DNA from: Apophysomyces variabilis
Lineage: Eukaryota > Mucoromycota > Mucoromycetes > Mucorales > Mucoraceae
Length of the DNA: 64,000 nucleotides
Direction of reading: 5' to 3'
NCBI GenBank assembly: GCA_002749535.1
Contig: MZZL01000408.1
Span: 2,372,631 to 2,436,630 of the forward strand
Shown here: in pieces, positions 42,926 through 54,080 of the stretch
Layout: the number at the start of each line of letters is the position of its first letter
Numbering within the stretch: the first letter of the stretch is position 1
The notes under the pieces: generated by a model
Databases searched by the model: none
Told to the model about the DNA's origin: nothing
What the model saw: only the letters and a program-made list of their open reading frames with translations
Made by a program: the position numbers and the translations under genes

Positions 42926-44571
42926 GAGTAATAGAAATACAAAAGAAAAATGAAGGAGAGGAAAAAGGGAGCCTTTATTTTCTTAGCACATTGTCCTCTT
43001 TTTATATTCATGTACGCCAACTGTCGCGCTGAGTCCTTCAAGGAGGTGCGTGGCGTGAAAGAAGAAAGGGACAAATTACTTTCCGGTCACCATGGAAAAA
43101 AAAAAGAAATGCCGGATAACGGTAAGGGGATTTCTCCTGGCAGTAGAGTTTAAGTGAGCATTGCGTGCTTAGTTGTTGTTGTTGTTGTTGTTGTTGGAAT
43201 TGAACCGTAAGGTGTACTCTATGAAATATTGACAAGAGCATCCGGTACATCACTTTAGGAAGCGGTTATCGCTCATACCGTATCTCATACATGTATATGG
43301 ATTCACTGTTGCTCAAAACGGAGAGTCCGGGTAATCAAGACTCGATTTTCAGGGATAACATTGTCAGTCCTACAGGGGTGCCAACAATTCTTGTCTTTCC
43401 CGCCCTCTGGATAAAGACCTAGATATTATACACAAAGCAACAAAATCGTAAAACCCAAAACAGGAAAATTTTAGTAATATATACACAGCCACATGTGTCA
43501 TATCGTTATTTAGTACCTGTGAACCTTTTCGTGATTGTGGTCTCCTCATATTTCATAGCCTCTTTAAAACATTTAGTTCTCTTTTTCTCTAACAATCATT
43601 TTCATACAGCAAACTCTTTTAGAAATAGCAGATTTTCTCATAGTACAATGCTGCGATTTTACCCTCACTGCCACGGAACGAAACACTCTTGCACTACTAA
43701 CCAATTGTGTTTGGCGAACCCTGTGAATCTTGCGTACACTCAGGGACAGGAATTGGTGCGATTTGTCAACATAAATGTAGCTAGAAGTTAGCCAATCTGT
43801 TCAAGTACCTACTGTGAACTGCGTTTACTGACCATTTCTCTGTTTCCAACATCATAAAAAACGTTGAGTAGTACTATGTAAAAACAAATTTATAGCTGCA
43901 TTTTACTGAGTCTGCGACGTAGATGTCTTTATCAAATAAAATGGTGTATATCTTATGACACACTATATCATTAGCACTGAAGTCTTTAATGCCGAAAATA
44001 TGGTAAATTAAAAGACGATACCAAAATCATTACTAAGGAAACGGATATTACACAGTTAGCTGGAAGATCATCAATACAAGCTTAGTCTTCTATAAAAAGT
44101 TAAAATAATGACAGCCTATTCACAGATAATATTTCATTTTAGATAGATGATATAGTTATTTTGTTAAGAGAAACAATAAAATGGCCCTTAAATCTAGCAA
44201 CCGCTTGCACAATGATCACCCGGTTTTATATGACACAACAACCTCATTGAGCCCAATCTAGGAATAATTAATCTCCACTCCTGGTTGATCAATGCTTGCT
44301 GATAGAGCGGTATGCAAGTCCCCATCCTCTTCATACACCATTGATAACGAGAATTGTCGGATCGAAGTGCAAAAGGGCCCAGCCTATGCTTTGCTCAGAA
44401 ACGTGGGGATACTATGATTTCGACTAGGCTGGGAGAGTGTCCCATAAACTTCCAACCTATTTGAAGTAACCCAGTCACGATTTGATGTTGTCTAAAGAAG
44501 CATCATCTTCCTTTCCTTTTCTCTCTTTCTCAAGAACACGTTTTCATATAGCCATGAGCTCTTGCAAATAG
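42926..44571. other. AT-rich spacer with a GTT microsatellite
   Basis: About 1.6 kb between the MFS gene start and the second Fanzor relic. Contains a (GTT)n run at 43172-43196 and no supported gene. The open frame 43495-43791 has no domain. The left end of the Fanzor-bearing element may lie here but could not be delimited. Confidence 0.4.
43172..43196. repeat. (GTT)n microsatellite
   Basis: About eight uninterrupted GTT units in the MFS transporter's upstream region. It is a simple-sequence repeat with no coding role evident. Confidence 0.85.
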
Positions 44572-45865
44572 AGAAAGTTACTTTCAGAAACCTTAGAAAA
44601 TGTACCTATTTCAGATCTATTTGAAGAAAGTTCTTCTTCTTCTGCCGTTTCCTGTAAGTGTGTTAGACGACAAGCAGTTTTCCAGGAGGTTCTTTACAAA
44701 CCTCATATCGATGTAGCAAACCATGGTAAAAAAGGAGATGATGCAAGTGAAAGTGATGACGACTTTCAACCGGTAATACCTATCAAAAGAAAAAAGGCCT
44801 ATGCTTCTTCAGGTAAAGAATATCTCAAAGATATCTGTACGACTTACATTGATCGATTAGTTAACAAACGCACCGGCGCCGTGCAACATTCAATGAGTGA
44901 AACAATGCCCTCCACGTCTGCATCTTTATCCTCAGGTAAGCAGGACTGATTGAGTTTTTCAGCGTTTTGACATTGCCAATAACCGTCTTTCAAAGATGTG
45001 CCTTTAGCTCCAAAAAGCAAAAGACCACAAAAATTTGAAATGGGCAATAAGAAAAGAGAAGTCAAGCATCAAGCAAAGAAGGAGGCGCAGCAGAAGAAGA
45101 CCGAAGTAAAAGAAGTTGTCTGTGGTTCTTGCGGTAAGACAGGTCACAGTCGGGCATCAAACGCTGCTTGCGAGAACCATATACCGCGCCGAAAGACTCT
45201 CATTCAGCTGAAGCGTACAAGCATTACAAATACCTCTTTGCAGAATACCTGCAGGAATCCAGACTTTGTGGAAGCTATCCGCACTGCTGCAAAACACGTG
45301 CGAGACATCACATATGCCGGATCACTTTTTGCAAACTATTATATACTATGATTGCTTGAAGAGAACAAGGAACTGTCTGTCATTTCTCACAACTTATGTT
45401 AGGTCTTTTTGCAATAGTTGCAGGAAAAGGCGACAAAGCGAGTGCGGATATATAATATAAGGCAGATGGTATAGATGCGGAATTCATCTTCAAACGTCCT
45501 AAACGCGAATCCTCATCAAAACTGCTTACTCCAGCAGACTTGAAAGATATGGCAAAAGATGCACTGATTTGGGGAGTCGACCCTGGCGTGACAGATACAT
45601 TTGTTGCTGTAGACGGCTGTGGGAAAGAGTCACATCGGATCAGAAAAACGAATACTGCTGAGTACTATGACGCTTGTGGTTATAATCATGCAACACGCAA
45701 GCGTAACGAGTATATAAGCTCAAATCCACAAATAAAGGATCTTATTGATCGAATACACAGCATGAAATCGGCAGATCGAATTAAAGTTATAACATCTCTT
45801 CGATACTGATTTCAACACACTATGGGAAGTGGTTGCTGATGTACTGCTTTTCATTAAGTAAAGAA

Positions 45866-46047
45866 ATAGTACATCAGGAACCAAAGTTTCAGAGTCCGCT
45901 GCAGAATGTAACGTTGGTTCCCAATGGACTATTTTATACTTTATAGAAAATAGTACATCAGGAACCAAAGTTTCAGAGTCCGCTGCAGAATGTAACGTTG
46001 GTTCCCAATGGACTATTTTATACTTTATAGAAAATAGTACATCAGGA
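45866..46047. repeat. 84-bp tandem duplication (about 2.2 units)
   Basis: Units start at 45866, 45950 and 46034 (ATAGTACATCAGGAACC), exactly 84 bp apart. The first two are essentially identical and the third is cut short. As 84 is 28 codons, the repeat stays open in a frame on both strands. Within each unit TAGTACATCAGGAACC and GGTTCCCAATGGACTA form an imperfect inverted repeat (13 of 16 pair). It lies in the Fanzor relic between RuvC-I and RuvC-II. Confidence 0.88.
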
Positions 46048-46594
46048 ACCAGAAATAGCTCAATAGGAACTGATAGAGACCAGAAGGAACCCACATTTCC
46101 CATAGTGACATCACCAGGAAATAACAAGCTTTTATGATTTTGATGAACGGTAAACAACCCATTTTCGTTGCGATTTACTCATTGGAATTTTAGGTTCTGC
46201 CGACTGAAATTCAAGACTTATGTACGAAAGCAAAAAGGAGTGACGGAGATTGCGAAGCGACTCTTGGATAGAAGCAAGAAGTATGCGGCTCAACAAGTTG
46301 ACAGTGATACGCCAAAACATGGCTCAAATAAGAAAAGGAATCTCAAAAACCGATATTGATTGCTTTCGGAAGCGGTGCCTTATCGTCTTCAACGCGGGGG
46401 AAACTGCCTGCTTCGGCAAGAACAATAGGAAATCGTCTTTATCAGCTATGTCGGCAACGGAAGGTATTTCCTGATTAAGAGGCGTGATATATTTCTCCTA
46501 AAGCTATAATATATTTAGGTTCCTGCGAGGGTTATAATGGTCGACGAGTATCTCACGTCGCAGATCTGTCCTGTCTGAAGGACTGTCTGAAGTA

Positions 46595-46782
46595 CAGTGC
46601 CTCCCCGCTAATGTCAATCTCCGTTAATGTCAATCTTCGCCTATTTTCAATCATTGTGAGATTCCCGAAAAAGAGGTTTCCATGCTAATTCAAGCCATTG
46701 CATCTCCCCGTTATTGTGACCCCCCGCCTATTTCCAATTGATAGGCTCTAACCAAGTCATTGACATTAGCGGGGAAGCACTG
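46595..46782. mobile_element. 188-bp MITE (Tc1/mariner-pogo type) with TA target duplication
   Basis: Inverted ends of about 24 bp: the left begins CAGTGCCTCCCCGCTAATGT and the reverse complement of the right begins CAGTGCTTCCCCGCTAATGT, one mismatch apart in that stretch. TA flanks both sides (46593-46594, 46783-46784). It has no coding capacity; internal sub-repeats (CCGTTAATGTCAATCTTCGC-like) echo the ends. CAGT termini and TA duplication are the signature of Tc1/mariner/pogo elements. It interrupts the zinc-ribbon region of the Fanzor relic, so it inserted after that gene arrived. Confidence 0.9.
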
Positions 46783-47285
46783 TAAAAGAGAGTTGAAAAG
46801 CAGCAAGAACGGCCTGGAAGCCATAAAAGAGCAGGTGCAGCTTTACGCGCGGCACTAAGATGTAACAGTTGCGCTATACTCTGGAACCGTGACGTTCTTG
46901 GCGCGAAGAATATTTTGGCCGGCTTCAAGTATATGGTGACGAACAATAATGAGCGTCCTTTCACTATCAAACGGCCAGTCAAGTCAAAAACAAGTCCGGA
47001 AATGCAAGACCCGGACCTTCCATCCTTTGCAGTTATCTACTTTTTACTTTGCCTTATTCTTTTGCTACATACAATAAGTATAAGCTGACTTGAATACACC
47101 AAAAGAAAATGAACAAGCGTCTACAACCAGTAATAGAATAGACCGCTAACATTAGCATGTCATTATTAAAAAACTGTGCTATGTGTATATATTTCCAAAA
47201 AAAAATTGACTAATTGATCATATGAATGTGGATGCTGTACGTATGTGTGTTAAAATGCAGATGGAAAGAGGACAGAATACAGTTT

Positions 47286-48955
47286 TCACTCAAAGGAGTC
47301 GGGATATAAAACGTTGTCGGCAAGAGCAGATGTACACATCATGTCCCATAATTCTCTGGGCAAAATTCGGTGTGCGAGTCCTTCCAACGTGGTCTTGTTG
47401 TCTAGGATATTTTGCTTCTCCATTAGCTTCTTCACACAGTCTACCGTGATCACGTCCTTTTGCTCGTAATCAGCTTGTACTTGTAGATCGTTCGCCAGCT
47501 GATCAAAAAACAATTCGCTTCTAAGGTATGTTCTTAGTTCATTTACGAACTTGCCACACACACACACACACACACACATACGCGTCCCATAGCTCGCTGA
47601 GTGCGGCACTATCAACTTTAGTCCGTGAAAATACCGTGAATAATTTCTTCTGTACAGTTTTAGTTACTGTCATTGGCTGTTTGGCTCGGCTATTGTTAGA
47701 TCCAGGTTAGTGAGATCGAATGACGATAGGTCATGCATTCACTTACCTTGGATCACGTAAACGCTCCTCCATTCGACGTCGTATAAATGCGGTTCCAGAC
47801 AATGGTTGTGTTGTGGCCTCTCTGTGTATTCATTTTATTTCCTCAGTTAGCAAGCACTCTATTTATGCACGGTTTCTCTATTTCCAAAGCACACACCTTT
47901 GAATATCATAAGGACTCTGACTAGACCTTGGGGAAGGACGACCAACGGCATCTATTCCATCCCCAGTAGGTTGAGGTTCGCTGGATCATGTTGTTTAAAT
48001 AGGGAGTTCACATGCTGCCTTAACAAGACTTACTCTATCGGCTCGTCAAAGTCATATGCAAAATCGTCTGGCATGTCTTCCCACATGTCCTGCTGCTGAT
48101 CTGCTTCTCTCTCCAACAGATGGTTAGGAGATTGTGCTTCATGCTCTTGTGGCGGCTCTTCAACGTGCGAAATAGATCCTGCGGCAGATATTCTTGTAGA
48201 TGATTGTTCAACTTCGATTCCTTCCATATGAGTGGCGTTTATCGGTTCTTTAAGCTCTTGGCTTGCTTGATTTGCACTTTGCAAAGATATCGTATCTAGT
48301 CTTTCTTCTGCAGAGCTAGACGAAAACAAAAATGACCATTCTTGCGCTTCCCGTGGGGTCGGTGGTTGCCAAGCATGTGCAATGTTTTCGGTCGAAGCAG
48401 GAGAACGGTCTCCACCGATAACTGACGATTCGCGTTTACTCATATCGTCCTGTGTGTCGTTCTCCATATGGTCCAACCGACTAAATTCGCTAAAATCAGT
48501 ATTCGTATCGTAGCTTTTCTCAGTTAAGCTATCGTGATAATCGTTTAATTCACGTTGCTTATAGCGCCGTCGTCGGAAGCCAAGACCAAGAGAACCTTTT
48601 CCGATTTGGGGTTTCCGTCGCCTTAAGGAATTGAATCGTCGCTCAAATTCGACCATGGCATCGGTCTCTTGGATTGAAACGTCATTTACTATGTGTTCAT
48701 TTTTTCTTTCGCTATTCTGCTCATCATGTCCTATTTTTGGACTTGATGCTGTAGGGCTATTCGATTGAAGCTGTGGAACTGAGTAGTGGTTAAGACGATT
48801 TCAAGAGACAATAAGATCAGCTTACATCGACTGAGGATACGTAGCAGTTCACTTGGCGTATGAATCTGGTTTATGCTTGGGATATATGTATCGATGCTCT
48901 TGTGTGAACTTGGTTCTGATGCGGAACTTGATCGCCGGCTTCTTGGTGTTTCCAT
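47286..48955 (-). CDS. CENPT: Inner kinetochore protein CENP-T (histone fold)
   Basis: Centromere protein that binds CENP-W through a C-terminal histone fold and links chromatin to Ndc80 (fission yeast Cnp20, budding yeast Cnn1). The ATG at 48955 gives METPRSRRSSSASEPSS, then HTPSELLRILSR and a long acidic, disordered middle (48030-48656). Short exons follow: EPQPTGDGIDAVGRPSPR, then TQPLSGTAFIRRRMEERLR. The C-terminal histone fold reads VTKTVQKKLFTVFSRTKVD, SELFFDQLANDLQVQADYEQ, VITVDCVKKLMEKQNIL and LAHRILPRELWDMM, closely following CENP-T. The last intron (47521-47581) contains a (CA)12 run, and splicing it out joins ELWDA to SELFFDQL in frame. About 370 aa. The identification rests on the histone-fold pattern and position. 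Confidence 0.83.
47555..47578. repeat. (CA)12 microsatellite in the last CENP-T intron
   Basis: A dinucleotide run immediately after the GTATGT donor of the 61-bp intron at 47521-47581 (read on the - strand). Length changes here would alter intron size but not the protein. Confidence 0.9.
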
Positions 48956-49708
48956 TATGAAGTACTTGGTAAGAAAGAAAAGGTCGCATTAAAATTGGCA
49001 GGAAGGAAAAATAATTAACCGTTTCTCGCTAAAATGTCGTGGATTCGATGCCCACTGAGCGATGGGGATTGTCTTTCGGGCTAAGTACAGACATCAAGCA
49101 TATCATTTTCATTTGTTAACCATGAATATAGATCTTACTCTACTCGAATGGATTTGCTGTGCACTGCAGAGTGAAGCTGATATAAAGTAGAATGTGTATT
49201 GCATGAATTATGGTTTTATTTGGCATGGTTAAGCATTATCACATTTATTTAACGTTTGCATGACGGATCGTTTCCGCATTGTAACAATCTGATGAGTCTA
49301 GCAGAGACGCTCACAATTCAATCCGCGCCTATCGTTAACACGGCGTTCATTTAAGACAGTGTACTATCCAGATACATAACCACAATATATAGTAAAAGCA
49401 CATAAAAACAGCAACTAAGAAGTAAAGTTGCAGTGTACCTATCAATAACCCATTGTAATGGTTCTGATTAGCTCAAACCAGTGAAAGCAAAACAAGGCAG
49501 TAACATTGTTCAATGGCGAGCAATAACGTGCCAATGTATTTTTATATAGCAAAATGACTTCAAAATTGACAAGGCATGAGATATGGTAAATGTGTTTTAT
49601 GGACGTATAGAGTGAAAAAAGAGAGAGAGAGGAAGAGGAAGACCAGGAGGACAGGGTCTATCCTGTTTGCTGTAAGGATAAAGAAGACAGCCATGAGGCG
49701 GCAAGGGA
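48956..49708. other. AT-rich intergenic spacer
   Basis: No gene or structured repeat visible. It contains the CENP-T promoter and the 3' flank of the Cys-cluster orphan gene. A purine-rich GAGAGAG tract lies near 49620-49640. Confidence 0.4.
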
Positions 49709-51118
49709 TTAGTTTGATCCAGCCACTGACTTTTTACTCGAAAATAGCTTGCTTAATGAAACTTTCTTGTTGACGATCGATTGCATCACAAAATTTCGCT
49801 CTTTGGGTGTCTTCACAGGCATGGGTGGGCAGTGTTTTGGCCTCCCAAGAGCGGCTATCTTGGACGGGAAAGATCGGCTCTTGGTAATTGTTGGTTGGTT
49901 GTCTTGCCAAGATGATCGACTGCAAGCGTAAGAACTGGATGAAGATCGCTTCGGGGCAGGAGCACAACGTGGTGCCAAATTCTTGCTAATAGGTCGAAAT
50001 GTGGATATACTAGATTCTGTTTTGCCAATAAGAGTTTTTTCACAGGCAAAAAAGGAAATGTCATGCTCTTTGAACTTTGCCTCGCTATTCCCGGTTGTGC
50101 TATCATCTGTGCGCATGATAGGAACATTCGCCTCATCTGCAGATAGGCGTTTGCTAGCCAAGCAATGCTTACAGTAAAAACAGCAATAGTTAGTCTGCCC
50201 ATTTTTGGCAAACCAGCTCTCCCATTGTCTGTCGCCGATCTCGTCGCTAAGACTGCTGGTACTACTGTTCGATCGACTGTAATCTGTATCTTTGCTTTTG
50301 TTGGCCGCAGATAAATTTTCATAGTACGAGTTATGAGCGCAAGCCGGCATGTATCTGTTATGGCATTCAACGGTTTCTTGTGGGGTGGAAAACGCGGGAG
50401 CTGAAGGAGATGGTGTAAGCCGAACAGGGCGTATTGCAGCATTGATATCGTACGTTCCTAAATCGTCGCGAACTTGGTATGCGGTGTCTACACTGGTATC
50501 AACTGTGTGAGACGCCTTAAGCTGGGCTGATCTGCCGAGAATACTGCTCTGATGCCTGCGTAAAAGCGGTGCATGCATTTCTTCCGGCTCTTCAGAGAGT
50601 ATCGAAGAAGGCTTCTTTTCGTCGTCACCTTCTTGCATCTGTCTTCCGGATGGGGATGGCATAAAATGAGCTGGAGAGGATAGATGTGGGTTTGTCGAAG
50701 GTATCTGTGGACGGGTAAAGGAGCGTGTCATCAAGGTATGAAGCAGTTCCTGGCGTGCATCTAATGATTGTTGCATGATCCGAAGGCTGAGGATATTCAT
50801 TGTGCGTACTGCCTCATCCAAGCTAACTGAGTTTCGCTGGTACCAAGCCTGTGCACATTGCAACATGCGTTGGGAATCGAGCCACTGTTGATCCAAGTGT
50901 CTATCGATTAAACGCATCCAGGCAAATCGAAGGTACTGGTTATCCATTTGAATATGTTCGAAGGATTGGGAAGATCTATCAGGTCGTGCATTAACTAACC
51001 GATCAGTCCATTCATGAGCGAGTTTTTCATATTCTTTTCTGATGCGATGAGGATTTGGTAGTAAATGAGAGCTTGGTGAGGGTGTCTCTGTAGGAGAGAC
51101 TGGATCGGATGGAAGCAT
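49709..51118 (-). CDS. 469-aa protein with a Cys cluster, unknown function
   Basis: A single-exon frame. The first ATG is at 51118 (MLPSDPVSPTETPSPSSH). The N-terminal third is helical and aromatic-rich (EYEKLAHEWTDRLVNARPD, LRFAWMRLIDRHLDQQWLDS, AWYQRNSVSLDEAVRTMNIL). The middle is disordered. A short Cys-rich patch, NYCCFYCKHCLASKRL (about 50145-50195), contains CCxxCxxC and may bind metal or be lipid-modified. The tail is basic and Ser-rich and ends SKKSVAGSN. No known domain was recognised. It lies head to head with the CUE/U-box gene across a 411-bp shared promoter region. Long overlapping frames in other phases occur here but lack starts. Confidence 0.72.
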   Translation of the reverse strand: MLPSDPVSPTETPSPSSHLLPNPHRIRKEYEKLAHEWTDRLVNARPDRSSQSFEHIQMDNQYLRFAWMRLIDRHLDQQWLDSQRMLQCAQAWYQRNSVSLDEAVRTMNILSLRIMQQSLDARQELLHTLMTRSFTRPQIPSTNPHLSSPAHFMPSPSGRQMQEGDDEKKPSSILSEEPEEMHAPLLRRHQSSILGRSAQLKASHTVDTSVDTAYQVRDDLGTYDINAAIRPVRLTPSPSAPAFSTPQETVECHNRYMPACAHNSYYENLSAANKSKDTDYSRSNSSTSSLSDEIGDRQWESWFAKNGQTNYCCFYCKHCLASKRLSADEANVPIMRTDDSTTGNSEAKFKEHDISFFACEKTLIGKTESSISTFRPISKNLAPRCAPAPKRSSSSSYACSRSSWQDNQPTITKSRSFPSKIAALGRPKHCPPMPVKTPKERNFVMQSIVNKKVSLSKLFSSKKSVAGSN

Positions 51119-51529
51119 TTGTTTGTAAAGGATTGGAAAGGGAATTGAAAGACTAGGAAACAAACAGAAGATGGCTCAATATATGGATGTTTCCTACCGG
51201 ATTTGATAAATATTGCATTCCAAGGGGGATCGATCCCTTTTGTTATTATTGTCTTCCGTAACATGCGATGCTTATTGCTTTTGATTTTCCATACTTTGAC
51301 ATATTGGCGCCCTGGGCCTGTTCACTGTCAGGCTAATTGGATGCAAGTCACTATAGAGATCGTCGTGTTGCAACCAAAAAAGCCGACTTCCGAATGATAA
51401 CTGTCTGATGACCCCAAACACAAACCTTCTTCTAACTTTTTTAATTCCTTTTTGCTCTTTTTTGACACTCTTTCTCTTTTCTCATTACTTTATCTTTTAT
51501 ACCGTTGTCTTGATATTCATTACTACTCA
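51119..51529. other. Bidirectional promoter region
   Basis: 411 bp between divergent ATGs. It includes a pyrimidine-rich tract (51425-51490) before the + strand start. No TATA box is obvious. Confidence 0.4.
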
Positions 51530-54080
51530 ATGGCCCCTCGAAGTGGCACGAAAAAACAGGATCCTTCATCTCCTTCCGAAGAAAAGCAGTTGAAATCGCG
51601 ATTTTTTGCAGAGGATGGTAAAACTCCGGAAGCTCATACATGCTCCTTATCGCAAATTAGTAAATGTGCCTGACCATGTTAACCACACCCGAAAGAAAAT
51701 TCACTGGCGCTGCGTGCCCACTCCTCAACCTATTCATATAGCACCACTCTTAGTGAGTATAAAAGTTTGGCCTCGCTTTCTTCGTGTCTTACACAGTCAA
51801 TGTAGCAAAGACTGCGTATTGTCGACCAGCCCGTTCTTGTACTTGAGCAGGTGCAAGAAGGACCAGACCTTTTACAACAAACTCTGCTCGAAAGGTGATT
51901 CACCGACACATCCAATCCTATTAAACGCCCCGTTAATGTCGCACAGTCAGAAAATTGAAACAGTGCGCAAAGAGAACTTTTTTAGTGAGGAAGTAACTGA
52001 GGAAGAAAGAGACATTATCGCCAAGCGTGTCGCGCTTCAACAACGGCAGTTTGCAGAGTTTGAGCGTCGTGAAACGTTGCGCAAGTCCACAAAGATCCGG
52101 GCGATGTTTGAATATGTGAGCGACGAAGAGATAAAAGAAATGCTTGTTGATTGCAGCCATGATGAGGTGAAAGCAATAGTATCACGGTATGCTGGGTAAC
52201 ACAAATACTGTTACTGTTCCCTAGGATGAGGTGATCTATCGATTGACAAAACCGGCGTACCTTGGCCAGATTCGCAAAATGATCGCTGTAAAATACACAC
52301 GAGAAGAAGATAACATAGGTATGGATATAACCAGGCAAATAAGTTGGATAATTCTTTCTATTGTTGCTAGTACCTACCATGAGTGCGGATCAGAAAGCTG
52401 CTTACCAACAACTACTGAAGAAGCGATCTGAAACTTTAAAAAAGACTACGAACGATCAAGCTAAAAAGTAAGCACATCATTGACATGTCTTTTTTTATGC
52501 AACTGTAAGGCAATACCGTATGGGTGGCAGATTAGGGTTGGATGAGGCTCTTCAGCAAGTTCAGAAACATCAAATAGACCCTGAGAAAGCTTTTGAAGGA
52601 TGGTCACAAGCGCGAATTAGAGCCTATCAGATGATCGACCAAAACCCGAACAGTTACTATTACCGGTTCAATGCGCCTGGCGAAGTCCAACGCAAAGGAC
52701 AATGGACTGAGGTAAAAATCAAGTACTTGTATCACCAACATATGGTTACTGAACTCATGTAGGAGGAAAAAAAGATATTCTACGAACGGTTGCGTGAAGT
52801 AGGCGCCAATGGTCAATGGGGGATATTTTCAATGAAAATCCCTGGCCGAGTCGGTTACCAGGTAATGAAAATTAGTGTATGCATAGTGATATACACAGAA
52901 GGAGTCAAAAAAAAAAAGGCAAGGCAAAAAAACTCACAAACACTATGGTTATTGCATGCAGTGTTCCAATTTTTACCGTTTGCTTGTTGAGACGAAGCAA
53001 ATCCATGACCCTAACTATGTGTTGGATGAGAGAGGCAAGGCACATTACTTGTTTGATAAGAAGAATGCAAACGGGCAAATTCAAAAAACGTTTCGAACGC
53101 ACAGTAAACATAGCTCAGGGTTGAACTTGTCCGACGACGCCGAGGCAAGTACTTCCAAAAGCATTCGCACCCGTGCGAAATCGAAGAGTGATGGTGTATC
53201 GACTGGTGTTACAAGCAACACAAATGCCAATGAAAGCAGTGCAGGTGCAGCTGCTTGCATGTCTGAGGGGACTAGTGCAGCAGAAGAGCCAAAACGAAGG
53301 CGTACAACAAGAGCGGGAGCAGGACGCCGTCGTCGACGTTGGGGTTCCTCATCAGACACGGGAAGCGATCAGGAGTCCGATGGGCTTGCGGGGTACGATG
53401 ATGACCGTTCTGGAAGTTTCACAATGCGGACGAATTCATTCTGCGAAGATGGCGGGGATACAGAAAATACAGAAACATCAGGTCAAAGACGAAGCAAACG
53501 GCGTAGACGACCAACGGCTGCGGCTGTTGCTGCTGGTCTGGCTGATGCGTCTACGGCTTTATGTTCCTGGAAAAATGAAACTTCAGAGAAGGAAGAGGAA
53601 GAGAAAAGTAGTAGTGGTCAGGAAGAAGAGGAAACACCCAATACAACGAATCCGTTGCCTGGTTTCATCGACCCCATTACCTTGGAAGAAGTGGTGAAGC
53701 CTGCCATTTCCAAATATGGACATGTGATGGGGTACGGACCAAATTGCCAAAACGAAAGGAAAAAATGGCTCACTGAACAGTCAAAAACTTGCCATTAGGT
53801 ACGATAGCTGGGTACGCTGTCTCACAAGTTGGGAAGGAAAACGGAATATCTGCCCCTTGACGAAAAAACCTTTGACGAAGCGTGACTTAGGTAACGAAAT
53901 GAAAGCTGGCAACCATTGTGCGTGGTTAAGATGATTTGGCTCATCAATCTCTATTAGTTGTATTGGACTTTGAAAATATCGAAGAATACAGGTAAGAATG
54001 AGGTTGTTCTTCTTCCCACATAGTTTATAGTATGTAACCGATCTGTTTCGGACCACAGACACAAAATCGTCAACCTGTGA
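51530..54080 (+). CDS. CUE-like and U-box-type domain protein (putative E3 ligase)
   Basis: The ATG at 51530 (MAPRSGTKKQDPSSPSEEK) begins a gene of at least ten exons. In order: VNVPDHVNHTRKKIHWRC; LRIVDQPVLVLEQVQEGPDL; a charged helix; a CUE/UBA-like three-helix segment (IRAMFEYVSDEEIKEMLVDC, DEVIYRLTKPAYLGQIRKM); GGRLGLDEALQQVQKH; a Myb/SANT-like block (EEKKIFYERLREVGANGQWG, FSMKIPGRVGYQCSNFYRLL); a long acidic/basic disordered region (53100-53640); and a C-terminal U-box-like module (PGFIDPITLEEVVKPAISKY, GHVMGYDSWVRCL, NICPLTKKPLTKRDL) ending EEYRHKIVNL. U-boxes recruit E2 enzymes, so ubiquitin ligase activity is inferred. The stop is at 54078-54080. The long open tail after GHVMG is intronic. 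Confidence 0.78.

Larger units (their letters stand above)
44572..47087 (+). pseudogene. Fanzor (eukaryotic TnpB/OrfB homologue) relic B
   Basis: A second, independent Fanzor-type fossil. In order: acidic/Ser-rich N-terminus (VPISDLFEESSSSSAV); zinc-knuckle-like CGSCGKTGHSR..CENH (45118-45180); HVRDITYAGSLFANYYIL; RuvC-I IWGVDPGVTDTFVAVD (about 45567-45615) with TAEYYDACGYNHATRKRNEY; FKTYVRKQKGVTEIAKRLL; ILIAFGSGALSSS; RuvC-II VIMVDEYLTSQIC (Glu codon 46546-46548); a zinc-ribbon half CNSC; and RuvC-III ILWNRDVLGAKNIL (Asp codon 46891-46893). Between FANYYIL and RuvC-I only about 110 bp remain, where relic A has some 200 more residues, so a large deletion is inferred. Other lesions: a frameshift near 45805, an 84-bp tandem duplication, and a MITE inserted inside the zinc ribbon. 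It cannot encode a working nuclease. Confidence 0.8.

Noticed and set aside
45866..46047. Possible CRISPR-like array
   Set aside because: Only about two full units with no distinct spacers, in a eukaryotic setting; it is a plain tandem duplication.
45720..46157. 145-codon - strand frame with a repeated VPDVLFSIKYK block
   Set aside because: The repeat is the 84-bp tandem duplication read backwards; the + strand Fanzor homology explains the locus.
47521..47590. Val/Cys repeat peptide encoded by the CA run in CENP-T
   Set aside because: Removing the 61-bp GT-AG intron restores the histone fold in frame, so the run is intronic.
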